DNA of 35,552 nucleotides. Source: Marinobacter algicola DG893. GTDB lineage: Bacteria; Pseudomonadota; Gammaproteobacteria; Pseudomonadales; Oleiphilaceae. The stretch is from the NCBI RefSeq assembly GCF_000170835.1, contig NZ_ABCP01000035.1, forward strand, positions 1 through 35,552, written 5' to 3'. The notes under the pieces are model-generated. The model did no database searches. It was given only the letters and a program-made list of their open reading frames with translations, and was not told the origin of the DNA. A program made the translations under genes and the position numbers. Position 1 is the first letter of the stretch, and every line of letters begins with the position of its first letter. Positions 24,227 through 32,759 of the stretch are shown here, in pieces.

Positions 24227-24667
24227 TTGGCTTATCTCACCTTGTTCATGACCGCACTGGCCGCAGCAACAATACTGCCGGCCTATTCGGAAATTCTCCT
24301 GGGCGGCATGGTGACTCAAGGCTATTCGCTCTGGTGGATATGGTTCTGGGCAACGGCGGGCAACACCGCGGGCTCGGTTATTAATGGGGTTATCGGCCGG
24401 CAGGTGGATCGCTTTAAGCACAAACGCTGGTTTCCGATTTCCGAATCCCAGCTCGAAAAGGCCCGTACCCGCTTTAACCGTTACGGGCAATGGTCACTGC
24501 TTCTAGGCTGGCTGCCATTGGGCGGCGACGCACTCACCCTGGTTGGCGGGATCATGCGAGTGCCCTGGCTCAACTTCGTGGTTCTGGTGGCCATTGGCAA
24601 GGGATTGCGCTACGGCTTGGTCATCTGGCTGGTGCTGGAAGCATCGGGGGTGCCGGGATCACCGTAG
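24227..24667 (+). CDS. YqaA-like (DedA/VTT-related) membrane protein, TTG start
   Basis: This 146-residue membrane protein resembles E. coli YqaA of the SNARE-associated/DedA group, which is linked to lipid or undecaprenyl-phosphate transport. The N-terminal segment AAATILPAYSEILLGGM carries the Pro-x-x-(S)-Glu pattern of a re-entrant loop, the middle has NTAGSVINGVIGRQVD, and the end has WLPLGGDALTLVGGIMRV with the conserved Gly/Pro/Asp. The start is TTG, chosen because AGGAG lies six bases ahead and no ATG or GTG fits the N-terminus. The last 58 bases overlap the ABC1 kinase gene on the other strand, so their stop regions encode both proteins. Confidence 0.85.
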   Translation: MAYLTLFMTALAAATILPAYSEILLGGMVTQGYSLWWIWFWATAGNTAGSVINGVIGRQVDRFKHKRWFPISESQLEKARTRFNRYGQWSLLLGWLPLGGDALTLVGGIMRVPWLNFVVLVAIGKGLRYGLVIWLVLEASGVPGSP

Positions 24668-26052
24668 AGGTATTCCCGGAGCAGATCCTCACCGTTGAAC
24701 TCCGCATTCAGCACCGCGATAAACGTATAGACACCAATCAGCTTCCGGTTCAGGAACACGAATTCCTTCGGCGGCACCTTGAAATAGCGACTGATGGCTG
24801 ATCGCGCGGCCTGGCGCGCCACCCGCGACGGCAGGTCACTCTGTTTCCAACGATACTGGCCGCGGTCGTTCACGGCCTCATCGGGCCAGTTGCTGCGATC
24901 CCTGGACAGGGGCTCCAATACCGACATGCAAACCTTTCCGAACGTGTCCAGAACGTCATCAGGCCAATCCTGGCTCATGAAACGCAACCGGATACCGCCA
25001 TCAATCACCCCCGGCAGGTCGCCCTCGTAGGAAGCCCGGATCATCTGGATGACCGGGTCCAGGAAGCTTGCTGAGTAGGCCTGTACCGCCCCGAAATCCA
25101 GTAGCACTATCTGGTCGGTTTTACTGTTTGCGCCTTCCTCGCCAGCGATACGGACCCGATAGTTGCCGAAATTGGGATCCGTCTGGATTTCACCCCAGAT
25201 GAACAGCTCACGGAAGAACAGCTCCAACGCGGCGCGGCCCAACTCGCTGCGACGATCAAGGGCCAGCTCCCGAACCGCCACTGAACTCACTGAATGGCCC
25301 GGCTCGTACGTGGAGGCGATGACATGGGCCGTGCAGTACTCGTCCAGGACACGGGGCACCACAAAACGGGGATCGTCCAGCAGCATCTGCCGGAATTTTT
25401 CGGTGGTGCGGGCTTCGAGGCGATAATCCACCTCCCGGTGCATCATGTCCCGCACCTCTTCCAGCCAGTCGTTGAACTCAGGGCCGAAGGAGACCAGGCG
25501 GGCAATCTTGAGCAGATGCGCCACTGCGTTCAGGTCGCTGTCGACCGCCTCGTCAACGCCGGGATACTGAACCTTGAGCACCAGTTCCAACCCGTCGCTA
25601 CGCCTGCGCGCTCGATGAACCTGCCCCAGTGACGCTGCGCCAATCGGGTCGGGATCCACCTCCAGCTCCGCTAAACGGTCAGCACCCAGTTCAGCCTTAA
25701 GCACACGCTCGATCGACGGCCATTCCAGCCAGGTGGTCTGGTCTTCCAGGGTATGGAGCGCTTCGGTCACTTCCTCAGGCAGGAAGTGCTCGCCGTAAAG
25801 AGCCATCACCTGCCCGATCTTGACGACACTGCCCTTGAGCTTGCCCAACTCGTCCACCAGGAACTCTGCCTGACTGGATAGCATGGCCCGGTGCCGGGCC
25901 TCCCGCTTGTCCTTGCTGCTGAACCAGTTAGTAGCCATATGGGAGGCCATCCGGGTGCCTGCGAAAAGCCCCGCCCTGGTGAGGGTAAGCCGGCGCTCAA
26001 AACTGCCGGTCTTGATACGTGCAACAGATGTGCTTTTGGGTCTGGATGCCAT
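24610..26052 (-). CDS. ABC1/ADCK/UbiB-family kinase-like protein
   Basis: Atypical kinase-fold protein of the ABC1 family, whose members (UbiB, COQ8) support ubiquinone synthesis. The 480-residue protein has the family-specific KIGQ motif (Lys78-Gln81), the Ala-rich loop GAASLGQVH (138-146, usually AAASIAQVH), the nucleotide-site Lys160 in VLKVQYPG, REVDYRLEA (206-214), TDPNFGN with Asp292 and Asn297 (usually DxHPGN), and DFG (319-321). There are no C-terminal membrane helices as in UbiB, so it is a paralogue, not UbiB itself. A TTG codon precedes the chosen ATG; AGG is six bases ahead of it. Its 3' end lies under the YqaA-like gene. Confidence 0.88.
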   Translation of the reverse strand: MASRPKSTSVARIKTGSFERRLTLTRAGLFAGTRMASHMATNWFSSKDKREARHRAMLSSQAEFLVDELGKLKGSVVKIGQVMALYGEHFLPEEVTEALHTLEDQTTWLEWPSIERVLKAELGADRLAELEVDPDPIGAASLGQVHRARRRSDGLELVLKVQYPGVDEAVDSDLNAVAHLLKIARLVSFGPEFNDWLEEVRDMMHREVDYRLEARTTEKFRQMLLDDPRFVVPRVLDEYCTAHVIASTYEPGHSVSSVAVRELALDRRSELGRAALELFFRELFIWGEIQTDPNFGNYRVRIAGEEGANSKTDQIVLLDFGAVQAYSASFLDPVIQMIRASYEGDLPGVIDGGIRLRFMSQDWPDDVLDTFGKVCMSVLEPLSRDRSNWPDEAVNDRGQYRWKQSDLPSRVARQAARSAISRYFKVPPKEFVFLNRKLIGVYTFIAVLNAEFNGEDLLREYLYGDPGTPDASSTSQMTKP

Positions 26053-26260
26053 CAAAAACCTGCTCGGTTCTGTAAGTGTTGGCGATATCAGCCTTTATGA
26101 CCATTATACGGATACCCTGGCCCTCAAACCTAACCGGGGTGCCGTCAATTCATTGCCCTTGGGGCCAATGCAAACCGCCTCGTCTGTGTTTACTTCTGTG
26201 GTTGGCGAATAGTTTTACGTTTTTACACAGACCCCACGTCCAAAGCGGTTTAGTATAAAA

Positions 26261-27400
26261 ATGTGGTCGATGACCTGGCCACTGATACCCAAAAACAACA
26301 AGACAGCAACAATGACTCAGACCACCAGCAGCCCCTCAGACACCAAACTGTCACAGTTCCGGGTGAAGGGTGAAATTCCGGTTCCAATGCTGATCGGCTG
26401 GCTTACTCTGGCAGCGGTCCCCATCCTGCTGTTTTTCGCATGGCGATCCCTGGATCGCGGAATTCCCGGCTCCGCCACAGCCTTGATCGTCTTTGCCGTA
26501 CTGCTCAGTGTCAATGGTATTGTTTATCTCTTCAGTCACAACAGTACCCTGCAACGCCGCGGTTTTATTACCGCAATTACGATCCTGTTCACCTATCTGG
26601 CAGTCAATGCGGTGGAGGACGGCTCTGCCATTATCTGGCTATTTGCCTATCCACCCATCATTTTCTACATCAGCGAATCGAAAGTGGGCGTGCTTGCCTG
26701 TTCCGGTGGCCTTGCAGGGGTTACCTTGCTATTCAGTCCACTCGGGGACCTGGCATTCGATTCTCCGTACAGCACCAGTTTCCGACTCACAATGCTTGCG
26801 GTACTGGGGTTTGAGATGTCCACCTGCTACGTCCTGGACCAAAGCCGGCGGCGCAGTAAACTGGGACTGCTGAAACTGGCTGCCGAGTTTGAATATGCGG
26901 CGAAACACGATGCGTTAACGGGACTCGCCAATCGACGTGAAGCACACGAGCAACTGGAAACCGAATATCAGCGCTACTTGCGCAATTCGCGCGTTTTTTC
27001 AGTGTTGTTAATGGATATAGATCTGTTCAAATCTGTCAACGACAACCATGGTCATCAGGTGGGTGATGAAACCATTGTGATGGTAGCCAGGACACTGCAG
27101 GAACACAGCCGAAAGGTCGATACACTCGCGCGCTGGGGCGGAGAGGAATACCTGGTATTACTTCCCGAGACTGACACTTTCGAGGCCGTCCAGACGGCCA
27201 ATCGCATACGCCAGACCATTGCATCAACGCCCATAGAAACCCAGGGCGGCAGCATCAACGCCACCATCAGTGTCGGAGTAGCCACTATCCAGGGCGCGGA
27301 GTCCGTGGACCGACTGCTACAGCGCGCCGACGAAGCGCTTTACCGAGCAAAGACCCTTGGGCGAAACATGGTGTGTGATTTCGAGGGGACCCACGGCTAG
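26261..27400 (+). CDS. Membrane-bound diguanylate cyclase (GGDEF domain)
   Basis: Makes cyclic di-GMP, which usually promotes sessile life. The N-terminal half has about six hydrophobic segments (near 42-61, 71-91, 101-117, 122-138, 142-160, 175-192), a membrane-embedded sensor of unknown input. The GGDEF domain begins HDALTGLANRR (216-226), and the active site is GGEEY (293-297), an accepted active variant. The inhibitory I-site RxxD is intact as RKVD (284-287), five residues ahead of the active site. The start is uncertain: ATGs at 26261, 26270 and 26312 are in frame, none with a clear Shine-Dalgarno, and a TATAAA at 26254-26259 hints that the 26312 start could be the real one. Confidence 0.92.
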   Translation: MWSMTWPLIPKNNKTATMTQTTSSPSDTKLSQFRVKGEIPVPMLIGWLTLAAVPILLFFAWRSLDRGIPGSATALIVFAVLLSVNGIVYLFSHNSTLQRRGFITAITILFTYLAVNAVEDGSAIIWLFAYPPIIFYISESKVGVLACSGGLAGVTLLFSPLGDLAFDSPYSTSFRLTMLAVLGFEMSTCYVLDQSRRRSKLGLLKLAAEFEYAAKHDALTGLANRREAHEQLETEYQRYLRNSRVFSVLLMDIDLFKSVNDNHGHQVGDETIVMVARTLQEHSRKVDTLARWGGEEYLVLLPETDTFEAVQTANRIRQTIASTPIETQGGSINATISVGVATIQGAESVDRLLQRADEALYRAKTLGRNMVCDFEGTHG

Positions 27401-27440
27401 CACGCAAGGTAACCGCCTCAATCGGCACCTGGGCAGAGCA

Positions 27441-28079
27441 CTACCAGCCTGCTACCCGTTGAACAGAACCACCCGCCAGACCACTAATCAGCTCATCCGA
27501 CAGAATAGGGGCAAGATCGGCAACAGTTACCTCGGGCACGAAATCACTGACCTGGCACATGGCCATGCCAGCATAGCCACAGGGGTTGATCCGACGGAAC
27601 GGTTCCATGTCCATAGCCACGTTCAGAGCCAGGCCATGGAAAGAACACCCTCGCCTTACACGCAACCCTAGCGACGCAATCTTCGCCTGTTCCACATAGA
27701 CACCCGGCGCATCCGGACGCGGCGCTGCCGCCACCCCCAACCCTGCAAGAGTCCGGACAATAGCCTGCTCAATGACATCAACCAGTGAGCGAATGCCCAG
27801 ATGGTGACGGGTCAGGTCGATCATCAGGTAGACCACAAGTTGGCCGGGACCGTGATAGGTGACCTGGCCACCGCGATCCACCTGTATGACCGGGATATCA
27901 CCAGGTGCCAGTATGTGCTCGGCTTTGCCAGCCTGCCCCTGGGTATAGATCCTTGGGTGTTCCAGCAACCAGAGTTCGTCGGGCGTGGCGGCGTCCCGCG
28001 AGGCCGTGAACGATTTCATCGCTTCCCAGGTTTCCAGGTAGGGCTGTTCACCCAGGTCACGAACGATCAGCTCGGCCAT
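27441..28079 (-). CDS. lipB: Octanoyltransferase LipB
   Basis: Transfers octanoyl from ACP to lipoyl domains, the first step of lipoate attachment. The 212-residue protein has [21 protein letters not shown] (69-89), the catalytic Lys133 in KIASLGLRV and the acyl-carrying Cys167 in INPCGYAGM, each two positions before its E. coli counterpart (135, 169). The frame opens at 28127, inside ybeD, but the ATG at 28079, four bases after the ybeD stop, matches family N-termini; with little Shine-Dalgarno, it is probably translated by coupling. LipA, its usual downstream partner, is not here: the next gene is the convergent diguanylate cyclase. Confidence 0.95.
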   Translation of the reverse strand: MAELIVRDLGEQPYLETWEAMKSFTASRDAATPDELWLLEHPRIYTQGQAGKAEHILAPGDIPVIQVDRGGQVTYHGPGQLVVYLMIDLTRHHLGIRSLVDVIEQAIVRTLAGLGVAAAPRPDAPGVYVEQAKIASLGLRVRRGCSFHGLALNVAMDMEPFRRINPCGYAGMAMCQVSDFVPEVTVADLAPILSDELISGLAGGSVQRVAGW

Positions 28080-28083
28080 CAGG

Positions 28084-28353
28084 TTACAGCACCATATGAA
28101 CCCGGCCGCTGGCCTTGAGTTCCTCAAACAGGGCCTTCAACTGCGGCTCGCCCGTGGCAAGAATTTTAAGGTTTACCGATGCAAACCGACCGCCACGACT
28201 GTCTTTCACCGTAACGTCGTCGTTCGAAATGCCAGGTGCATGCCGCTCCACAACGCCCACCACAAACTCCACAAAGTCTGGCGCGGCGTCCCCGATGACC
28301 TTGATCACGTAATCACAGGGAAACTCGATTTTGGGTGCCTTCGGTTCGCTCAT
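28084..28353 (-). CDS. ybeD: YbeD-like DUF493 protein
   Basis: Small cytoplasmic protein (89 residues) with a ferredoxin-like fold, similar to E. coli YbeD and to ACT-type regulatory domains. The sequence shows the family's [13 protein letters not shown] start, [14 protein letters not shown] helix, and [13 protein letters not shown] and [18 protein letters not shown] end. The role is unknown; the constant position between dacA and lipB suggests a link to lipoylation or envelope work but does not prove it. AGGAG lies about nine bases ahead of the ATG. The lipB start is four bases after its stop. Confidence 0.93.
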   Translation of the reverse strand: MSEPKAPKIEFPCDYVIKVIGDAAPDFVEFVVGVVERHAPGISNDDVTVKDSRGGRFASVNLKILATGEPQLKALFEELKASGRVHMVL

Positions 28354-28385
28354 CCCGGTTTATCTCCTACAGGCCACTCGCGCCC

Positions 28386-29552
28386 TTACTCAAAAAGCTG
28401 AACAAAGAATAGTTTGATGGCGTCCCAAATCCGCTTGAAGAAGCCGCCTTCCGGGATATCGCTGAGCGCCAGCACCGGCTGATCCACGACCACATCATCG
28501 CCAAGCTTGACGGTCACCCGGCCCAATTCATCGCCCATGGAAATGGGGGCCTTGATCACGGAATCAAGTTCAACGGTGGATTCCAGGGAATCCCTTGAGC
28601 CTCGAGGAATCGTAACGTACACATCGTCTGTCAGCCCCACCGACAGGCTGTCGCTTGCCCCGCCCCAGACGCGTGCCTCCAGCAATTCCTGGCCGGTGCG
28701 GAACAGACGCTCGCTCTGGTAGTAACGGAAGCCGTAGTTCAGCATTTTCTGGACTTCCTGGGCGCGGGACGAGGTACTGTCTGTTCCCATCACCACGGCA
28801 ATCAGGCGGGTGTCGTTGCGCTTGGCTGACGCCACCAGGCAGTAACCGGCTTCCTCGGTATGGCCGGTCTTGAGTCCATCAACACTGTCGTCACGCCACA
28901 AAAGGCTGTTCCGGTTAGGCTGACGGATGTTGTTGTAAGTGAAGTGTTTCTGGGCATACAGCGGGTAGTTTTCCGGGTAGTCGTTAATAATCGCCTTTGC
29001 CAAAAGGGCCAGATCGTAGGCAGTGGAGAAATGATCCGGAGCCGGCAACCCGGTGGCATTGGCAAAACTGGACTCGTTCATCCCCAGTATCTGTGCCTGC
29101 TGGTTCATGATGTCGACGAACGCCCCTTCACTGCCGGCAATATATTCGGCCAGCGCCACGGAGGCATCGTTCCCGGACTGAATGATGACGCCCTTTAGCA
29201 GGTTCTCGACCGACACTTCCGTCCCTTCTTTCACGAAGGTGCGTGAACCCTCGGTTCGCCAGGCGTTGACGCTGATGGGCACCATGTCGGACAGGGAAAT
29301 CCGACCCTCGTCCAGCTCTCGCTCCACGATATAGGCCGTCATCATTTTGGTCAGGCTGGCCGGGGGCAGACGCTCATGGCTGTTCTCTTCCATGATGACC
29401 CGCCCGGAAAGCGGATCCATCAGGATATAGGAACTCGCCGCGATCTGCGGTGATGACGGAATCAGAACAGCCTGGGCCGCAACCGGCATTGCCGGAAGCA
29501 GGATCAGGAGCAGAACAGCAGTGAAGGCTCGGAACGCTTTATTTAGTGCCAT
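28386..29552 (-). CDS. dacA: D-Ala-D-Ala carboxypeptidase (PBP5/6 family)
   Basis: Trims the terminal D-Ala from peptidoglycan stem peptides in the periplasm. The 388-residue protein has a signal peptide (cleavage near PVAAQA, residues 24-28), the penicillin-binding motifs SLTK (Ser66, Lys69), SGN (126-128) and KTG (228-230), and the C-terminal beta domain. It ends with an amphipathic helix (FFKRIWDAIKLFFVQLFE) that tethers it to the inner membrane, as in PBP5. The frame opens with a TTG at 29570; the ATG at 29552 is preferred, with GGA a few bases ahead. It is 31 bases after rlpA and 32 before ybeD. Confidence 0.95.
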   Translation of the reverse strand: MALNKAFRAFTAVLLLILLPAMPVAAQAVLIPSSPQIAASSYILMDPLSGRVIMEENSHERLPPASLTKMMTAYIVERELDEGRISLSDMVPISVNAWRTEGSRTFVKEGTEVSVENLLKGVIIQSGNDASVALAEYIAGSEGAFVDIMNQQAQILGMNESSFANATGLPAPDHFSTAYDLALLAKAIINDYPENYPLYAQKHFTYNNIRQPNRNSLLWRDDSVDGLKTGHTEEAGYCLVASAKRNDTRLIAVVMGTDSTSSRAQEVQKMLNYGFRYYQSERLFRTGQELLEARVWGGASDSLSVGLTDDVYVTIPRGSRDSLESTVELDSVIKAPISMGDELGRVTVKLGDDVVVDQPVLALSDIPEGGFFKRIWDAIKLFFVQLFE

Positions 29553-29583
29553 GGGTCCATTCAGTTTCAAGTAAGTGACTGGT

Positions 29584-30453
29584 TCAATGAGTGTCGGTCA
29601 GAAGTATTGACTGACCAAATCCGTGAGTTTCAAGCAGGCTCTGGGCTCTCAGGGCTTCGTCCTCATCCCTGAACGGCCCGACCTGAACGCGGTGAAAGCG
29701 GCCGGAAGCCGTATCCACTTCCCTCACCCGCATTGGGTTTTCGACGGCACGCCGCGCCTTGTCGAGAAGGGCCACGGCCGGGTTACGCTGGCTAAACGAC
29801 CCCAATTGCACGAACAGGGCTTCGCTGCCCGCCCCGGGATCCTTCAGGCGCTCTGCATCCACAGGTGCTCCCGATTCCGGGAACGGCTTGCCGGCAAGCA
29901 TCATCGAGCCGTCACGATTCACCGTGATGGCGGCCACCTCTACCCTGGCCGTACCCCTGCCCTGATAACCCAGCTTTTTCGCCGCAGCGTAGGAAAGGTC
30001 AATCAGGCGATCCCCGTGGAAGGGGCCACGGTCATTGACCCTCACCACCACCGAGCGACCGTTATCGAGGTTAGTCACCCGGGCGTATCCTGGAATTCTC
30101 AGGCTCTTGTGCGCCGCTGACATCTCGTACATGTCAAAAACCTCTCCATTCGAGGTTTTGTGTCCATGGAACTTCTCACCATACCAGCTCGCGGTGCCGC
30201 GCTGAACATAGCCATCGTTATTGCCCAGGACATGATATTCCTTGCCCCAGACCTGGTAGGGAGATTTGTTTCCAGCGCGGCGCGGCTCCTCAAATCGAGG
30301 CGTGGCGTCGGCAAGCCCGGATGCATCGAAGTTGCCTGAAGGCGCACGGTCCTGGCTCAGGGTGTAGCGGGAGGAATGGTCAGGTTCGGGCGATGATGCA
30401 CACCCTGCCAGCGCCAGTACCCCGAAAACCAGTAGTAAAACATGGCGTTTCAT
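29584..30453 (-). CDS. rlpA: Septal/denuded-glycan lytic transglycosylase RlpA
   Basis: Outer-membrane lipoprotein that cleaves glycan strands lacking stem peptides. The 289-residue protein has a lipoprotein signal with lipobox LAGC (Cys18), a disordered linker, the double-psi beta-barrel domain (about 75-175: GTASWYGEKFHGHKTSNGE, then VRVNDRGPFHGDRLIDLS with the catalytic Asp/His region), and a C-terminal SPOR domain (about 210-289: FVQLGSFSQRNPA, FHRVQVGPF) that targets denuded septal glycan. Its ATG shares one base with the mltB stop (TGATG), which implies coupled translation. A GTG one codon earlier is not needed. Confidence 0.95.
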   Translation of the reverse strand: MKRHVLLLVFGVLALAGCASSPEPDHSSRYTLSQDRAPSGNFDASGLADATPRFEEPRRAGNKSPYQVWGKEYHVLGNNDGYVQRGTASWYGEKFHGHKTSNGEVFDMYEMSAAHKSLRIPGYARVTNLDNGRSVVVRVNDRGPFHGDRLIDLSYAAAKKLGYQGRGTARVEVAAITVNRDGSMMLAGKPFPESGAPVDAERLKDPGAGSEALFVQLGSFSQRNPAVALLDKARRAVENPMRVREVDTASGRFHRVQVGPFRDEDEALRAQSLLETHGFGQSILLTDTH

Positions 30454-31478
30454 CACGAGCTGTTACTTTCCCCATTGTTTTCATTTGCCAGCGGCCGCAT
30501 CCGCTCTTCGAGCGCACCTGCCAACTGGTGTACCGCCATGGCGTATAGATGACTGTGATTGTAGCGGGTTATCACGTAAAAGTTATGGTAGGTCAGCCAT
30601 AGTTCAGAGCCCTCTTCGCCGAGGAGGCGGATCGCTCTGGCTTTGGCATCACCGGGTACATCCGTTTTCGGGATGATACCCACCTGCCGATAGTCGTTGA
30701 CCGTCAGCGTCGGCTTCAGTTCCCCTGTCAGCAATGGTGAGTTCTTTGGCAGGCTGTCACTGACCTGCTCTGCCACAGGTCCACCGTTTTGCCAACGATG
30801 GGCGTGAAAGTAATTGGCGACACTGCCGATGGCATCCACGGGATTGGTCAGGATGTCGGCAACGTCATCGCCGTCAAAATCAAGTGCATAATGCCGGTAG
30901 CTACTGGAGATAAACTGACCGTACCCCATCGCCCCCGCATAGGAACCCGTCAATGCCATAGGGTCAAAACCCTGTTCACGGGTCATCAGCAAATACTGGG
31001 CAAGCTCGCTGCGAAAAAAGCGACTCCGGGGCGGATAGTCGAATGCCAGCGTGGCGAGGGCGTCGAGCACCCGATACTTCCCTTTATAGGTGCCATACCA
31101 CGTTTCGACGCCGATAATCGCCGCAACGATTGACGCCGGCACACCGTACTCTCGTTCGGCGCGCTCAAAGGCTTTCTGATGCTTCCTGATGAAACTGACG
31201 CCCTGCTCTACGCGCTCCTCACGCATAAAGATCCGACGGTATTCGTACCACTCAAGGGTTTTCTCAGCCGGTCGGCTGATGGCTTCCAATATCGAGTCAC
31301 GGCGCTGCGCATCGGCCAGTATTGTGGACACACGTTCGGCTTCAAACCCGTAGCGTTCCGACATTTCACGCACAAAGTCACGGCTCTCAGGTGTCTCATT
31401 GTAGGGACCGGCGTGAGAAGGGGAGGCAAAGCACGCCATTACCCATCCGACACCTAACCAATACCTGACAGCTTTCAT
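30453..31478 (-). CDS. mltB: Lytic murein transglycosylase B
   Basis: Cuts peptidoglycan glycan strands with formation of 1,6-anhydro-MurNAc. The 341-residue protein has the MltB catalytic core with Glu125 in IIGVETWYGTYKGKYRVLDAL, the FFRSELAQYLLM helix, and GSYAGAMGYGQFISSSYR. The N-terminus can be read as a Sec signal (cleavage after SHA, residue 23) or as a short atypical lipobox VMAC (Cys16), so anchoring is open. The frame is open to 31586, but the ATG at 31478 has AAGGGG just ahead and starts at the signal sequence. It overlaps rlpA by one base and is separated from rodA by 138 bases. Confidence 0.93.
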   Translation of the reverse strand: MKAVRYWLGVGWVMACFASPSHAGPYNETPESRDFVREMSERYGFEAERVSTILADAQRRDSILEAISRPAEKTLEWYEYRRIFMREERVEQGVSFIRKHQKAFERAEREYGVPASIVAAIIGVETWYGTYKGKYRVLDALATLAFDYPPRSRFFRSELAQYLLMTREQGFDPMALTGSYAGAMGYGQFISSSYRHYALDFDGDDVADILTNPVDAIGSVANYFHAHRWQNGGPVAEQVSDSLPKNSPLLTGELKPTLTVNDYRQVGIIPKTDVPGDAKARAIRLLGEEGSELWLTYHNFYVITRYNHSHLYAMAVHQLAGALEERMRPLANENNGESNSS

Positions 31479-31616
31479 GAATCCCCTTGACTGACTTAGA
31501 CTCGAGAACCTTATCAATACAACGTCACCACAGCTGCGGCCCGTTATCGCGGCCAAGATTACCATGGCTGCGGACCCGGCAACCATTACTCCCTGTCCAT
31601 GGTCGGCGCCCGGTCA

Positions 31617-32759
31617 TCACGCACTGATCATCCGTCTGTGGGTATGAACCGACATCAACACCCCAAACGCCGCCATCAGCGTTACCCCTGAGGTTCCGCC
31701 ATAGCTGACCAATGGCAGCGGCACGCCCACCACCGGCAGTAGGCCACTGACCATACCCACATTGACGAACACGTAGATAAAGAACGTCATCGTCAGCGCG
31801 CCCGCCAGCAGCCGGCTGAACGAATCCTGTGCCGTCGCCGCAATGTACAGGCACCGGAGGACAATCAGGAGGTAGAGCACCAGAAGAACCAGCATGCCCA
31901 CAAAGCCAAACTCCTCCGCCAGAACTGCCACGATGAAGTCGGTATGACTCTCCGGAAGAAATTCAAGATGAGACTGTGTGCCCTGGAGCCACCCCTTGCC
32001 ATCCATGCCCCCCGAGCCAATAGCGGTCTTGGATTGGATAATATTCCAGCCGGCGCCAAGCGGATCGCTCTGAGGGTCCAATAAGGTCAGCACGCGCTGC
32101 TTCTGATACTCCCGCATAACGAAGAACCACATCAGTGGCGCAGCCACTGACACCATGGCAAGAAAGGCACCGATCAGGCGCCAGCCCATACCGGCAAAAA
32201 ACACCACGAAAATCCCAGCCGCGCCGACCAGCAACGAGGTGCCCAGGTCTGGCTGCAGGATGATCATTGCCATGGGCGCCAACACAATAAGCAACGCCAC
32301 CGCCACATGGCGGAGCCTGGGAGGCAGGTAATGGCGCGAAAGGTACCAGGCGGCCATCATCGGCACCACCAGCTTCATCAGCTCCGAAGGCTGGAAACGG
32401 GGCAACCCGGGAATCGCCAACCAGCGCTGCGCGCCCTTGGCACCAACGCCAACCAGCAACACCGCAGCCAGCCCTATCAGGCCGGCAGTAAACAGCCAGG
32501 GCGCCCAACGCCGGAACACAGCCGGGTCGAGCTGGGCGAACACGAACATCACCACCAGGGCCACTCCCATCCGGATGCCCTGTGCTTTCACAACCTCCAG
32601 GTTACGGTCTGCCCCGCTGTACAAAACAAACAACCCCCCCGCAATAAGGGTCAGCAACAGGAACAGTAGAATCGGGTCAATATGCAATGCCGACCAGATC
32701 CCCCTTGGGCTCGACAGTGGGTGACGTGCTGACTGATTAAACAGGCTACCGGCTGGCAT
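31617..32759 (-). CDS. rodA: Peptidoglycan glycosyltransferase RodA (SEDS)
   Basis: Polymerises lipid II into glycan strands for cell elongation, working with PBP2. The 380-residue protein has about ten hydrophobic segments, the FQPSELMKL motif (122-130), LQPDLGTSLL (168-177), the catalytic Asp274 in PESHTDFIVAVLAEEFG (E. coli Asp262) and the family-end PLPLVSYGGTS. Its ATG shares one base with the mrdA stop (TGATG), so the two partners of the complex are made by coupled translation. The ~20-residue N-terminal extension before IDPILL is slightly longer than in E. coli. Confidence 0.96.
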   Translation of the reverse strand: MPAGSLFNQSARHPLSSPRGIWSALHIDPILLFLLLTLIAGGLFVLYSGADRNLEVVKAQGIRMGVALVVMFVFAQLDPAVFRRWAPWLFTAGLIGLAAVLLVGVGAKGAQRWLAIPGLPRFQPSELMKLVVPMMAAWYLSRHYLPPRLRHVAVALLIVLAPMAMIILQPDLGTSLLVGAAGIFVVFFAGMGWRLIGAFLAMVSVAAPLMWFFVMREYQKQRVLTLLDPQSDPLGAGWNIIQSKTAIGSGGMDGKGWLQGTQSHLEFLPESHTDFIVAVLAEEFGFVGMLVLLVLYLLIVLRCLYIAATAQDSFSRLLAGALTMTFFIYVFVNVGMVSGLLPVVGVPLPLVSYGGTSGVTLMAAFGVLMSVHTHRRMISA

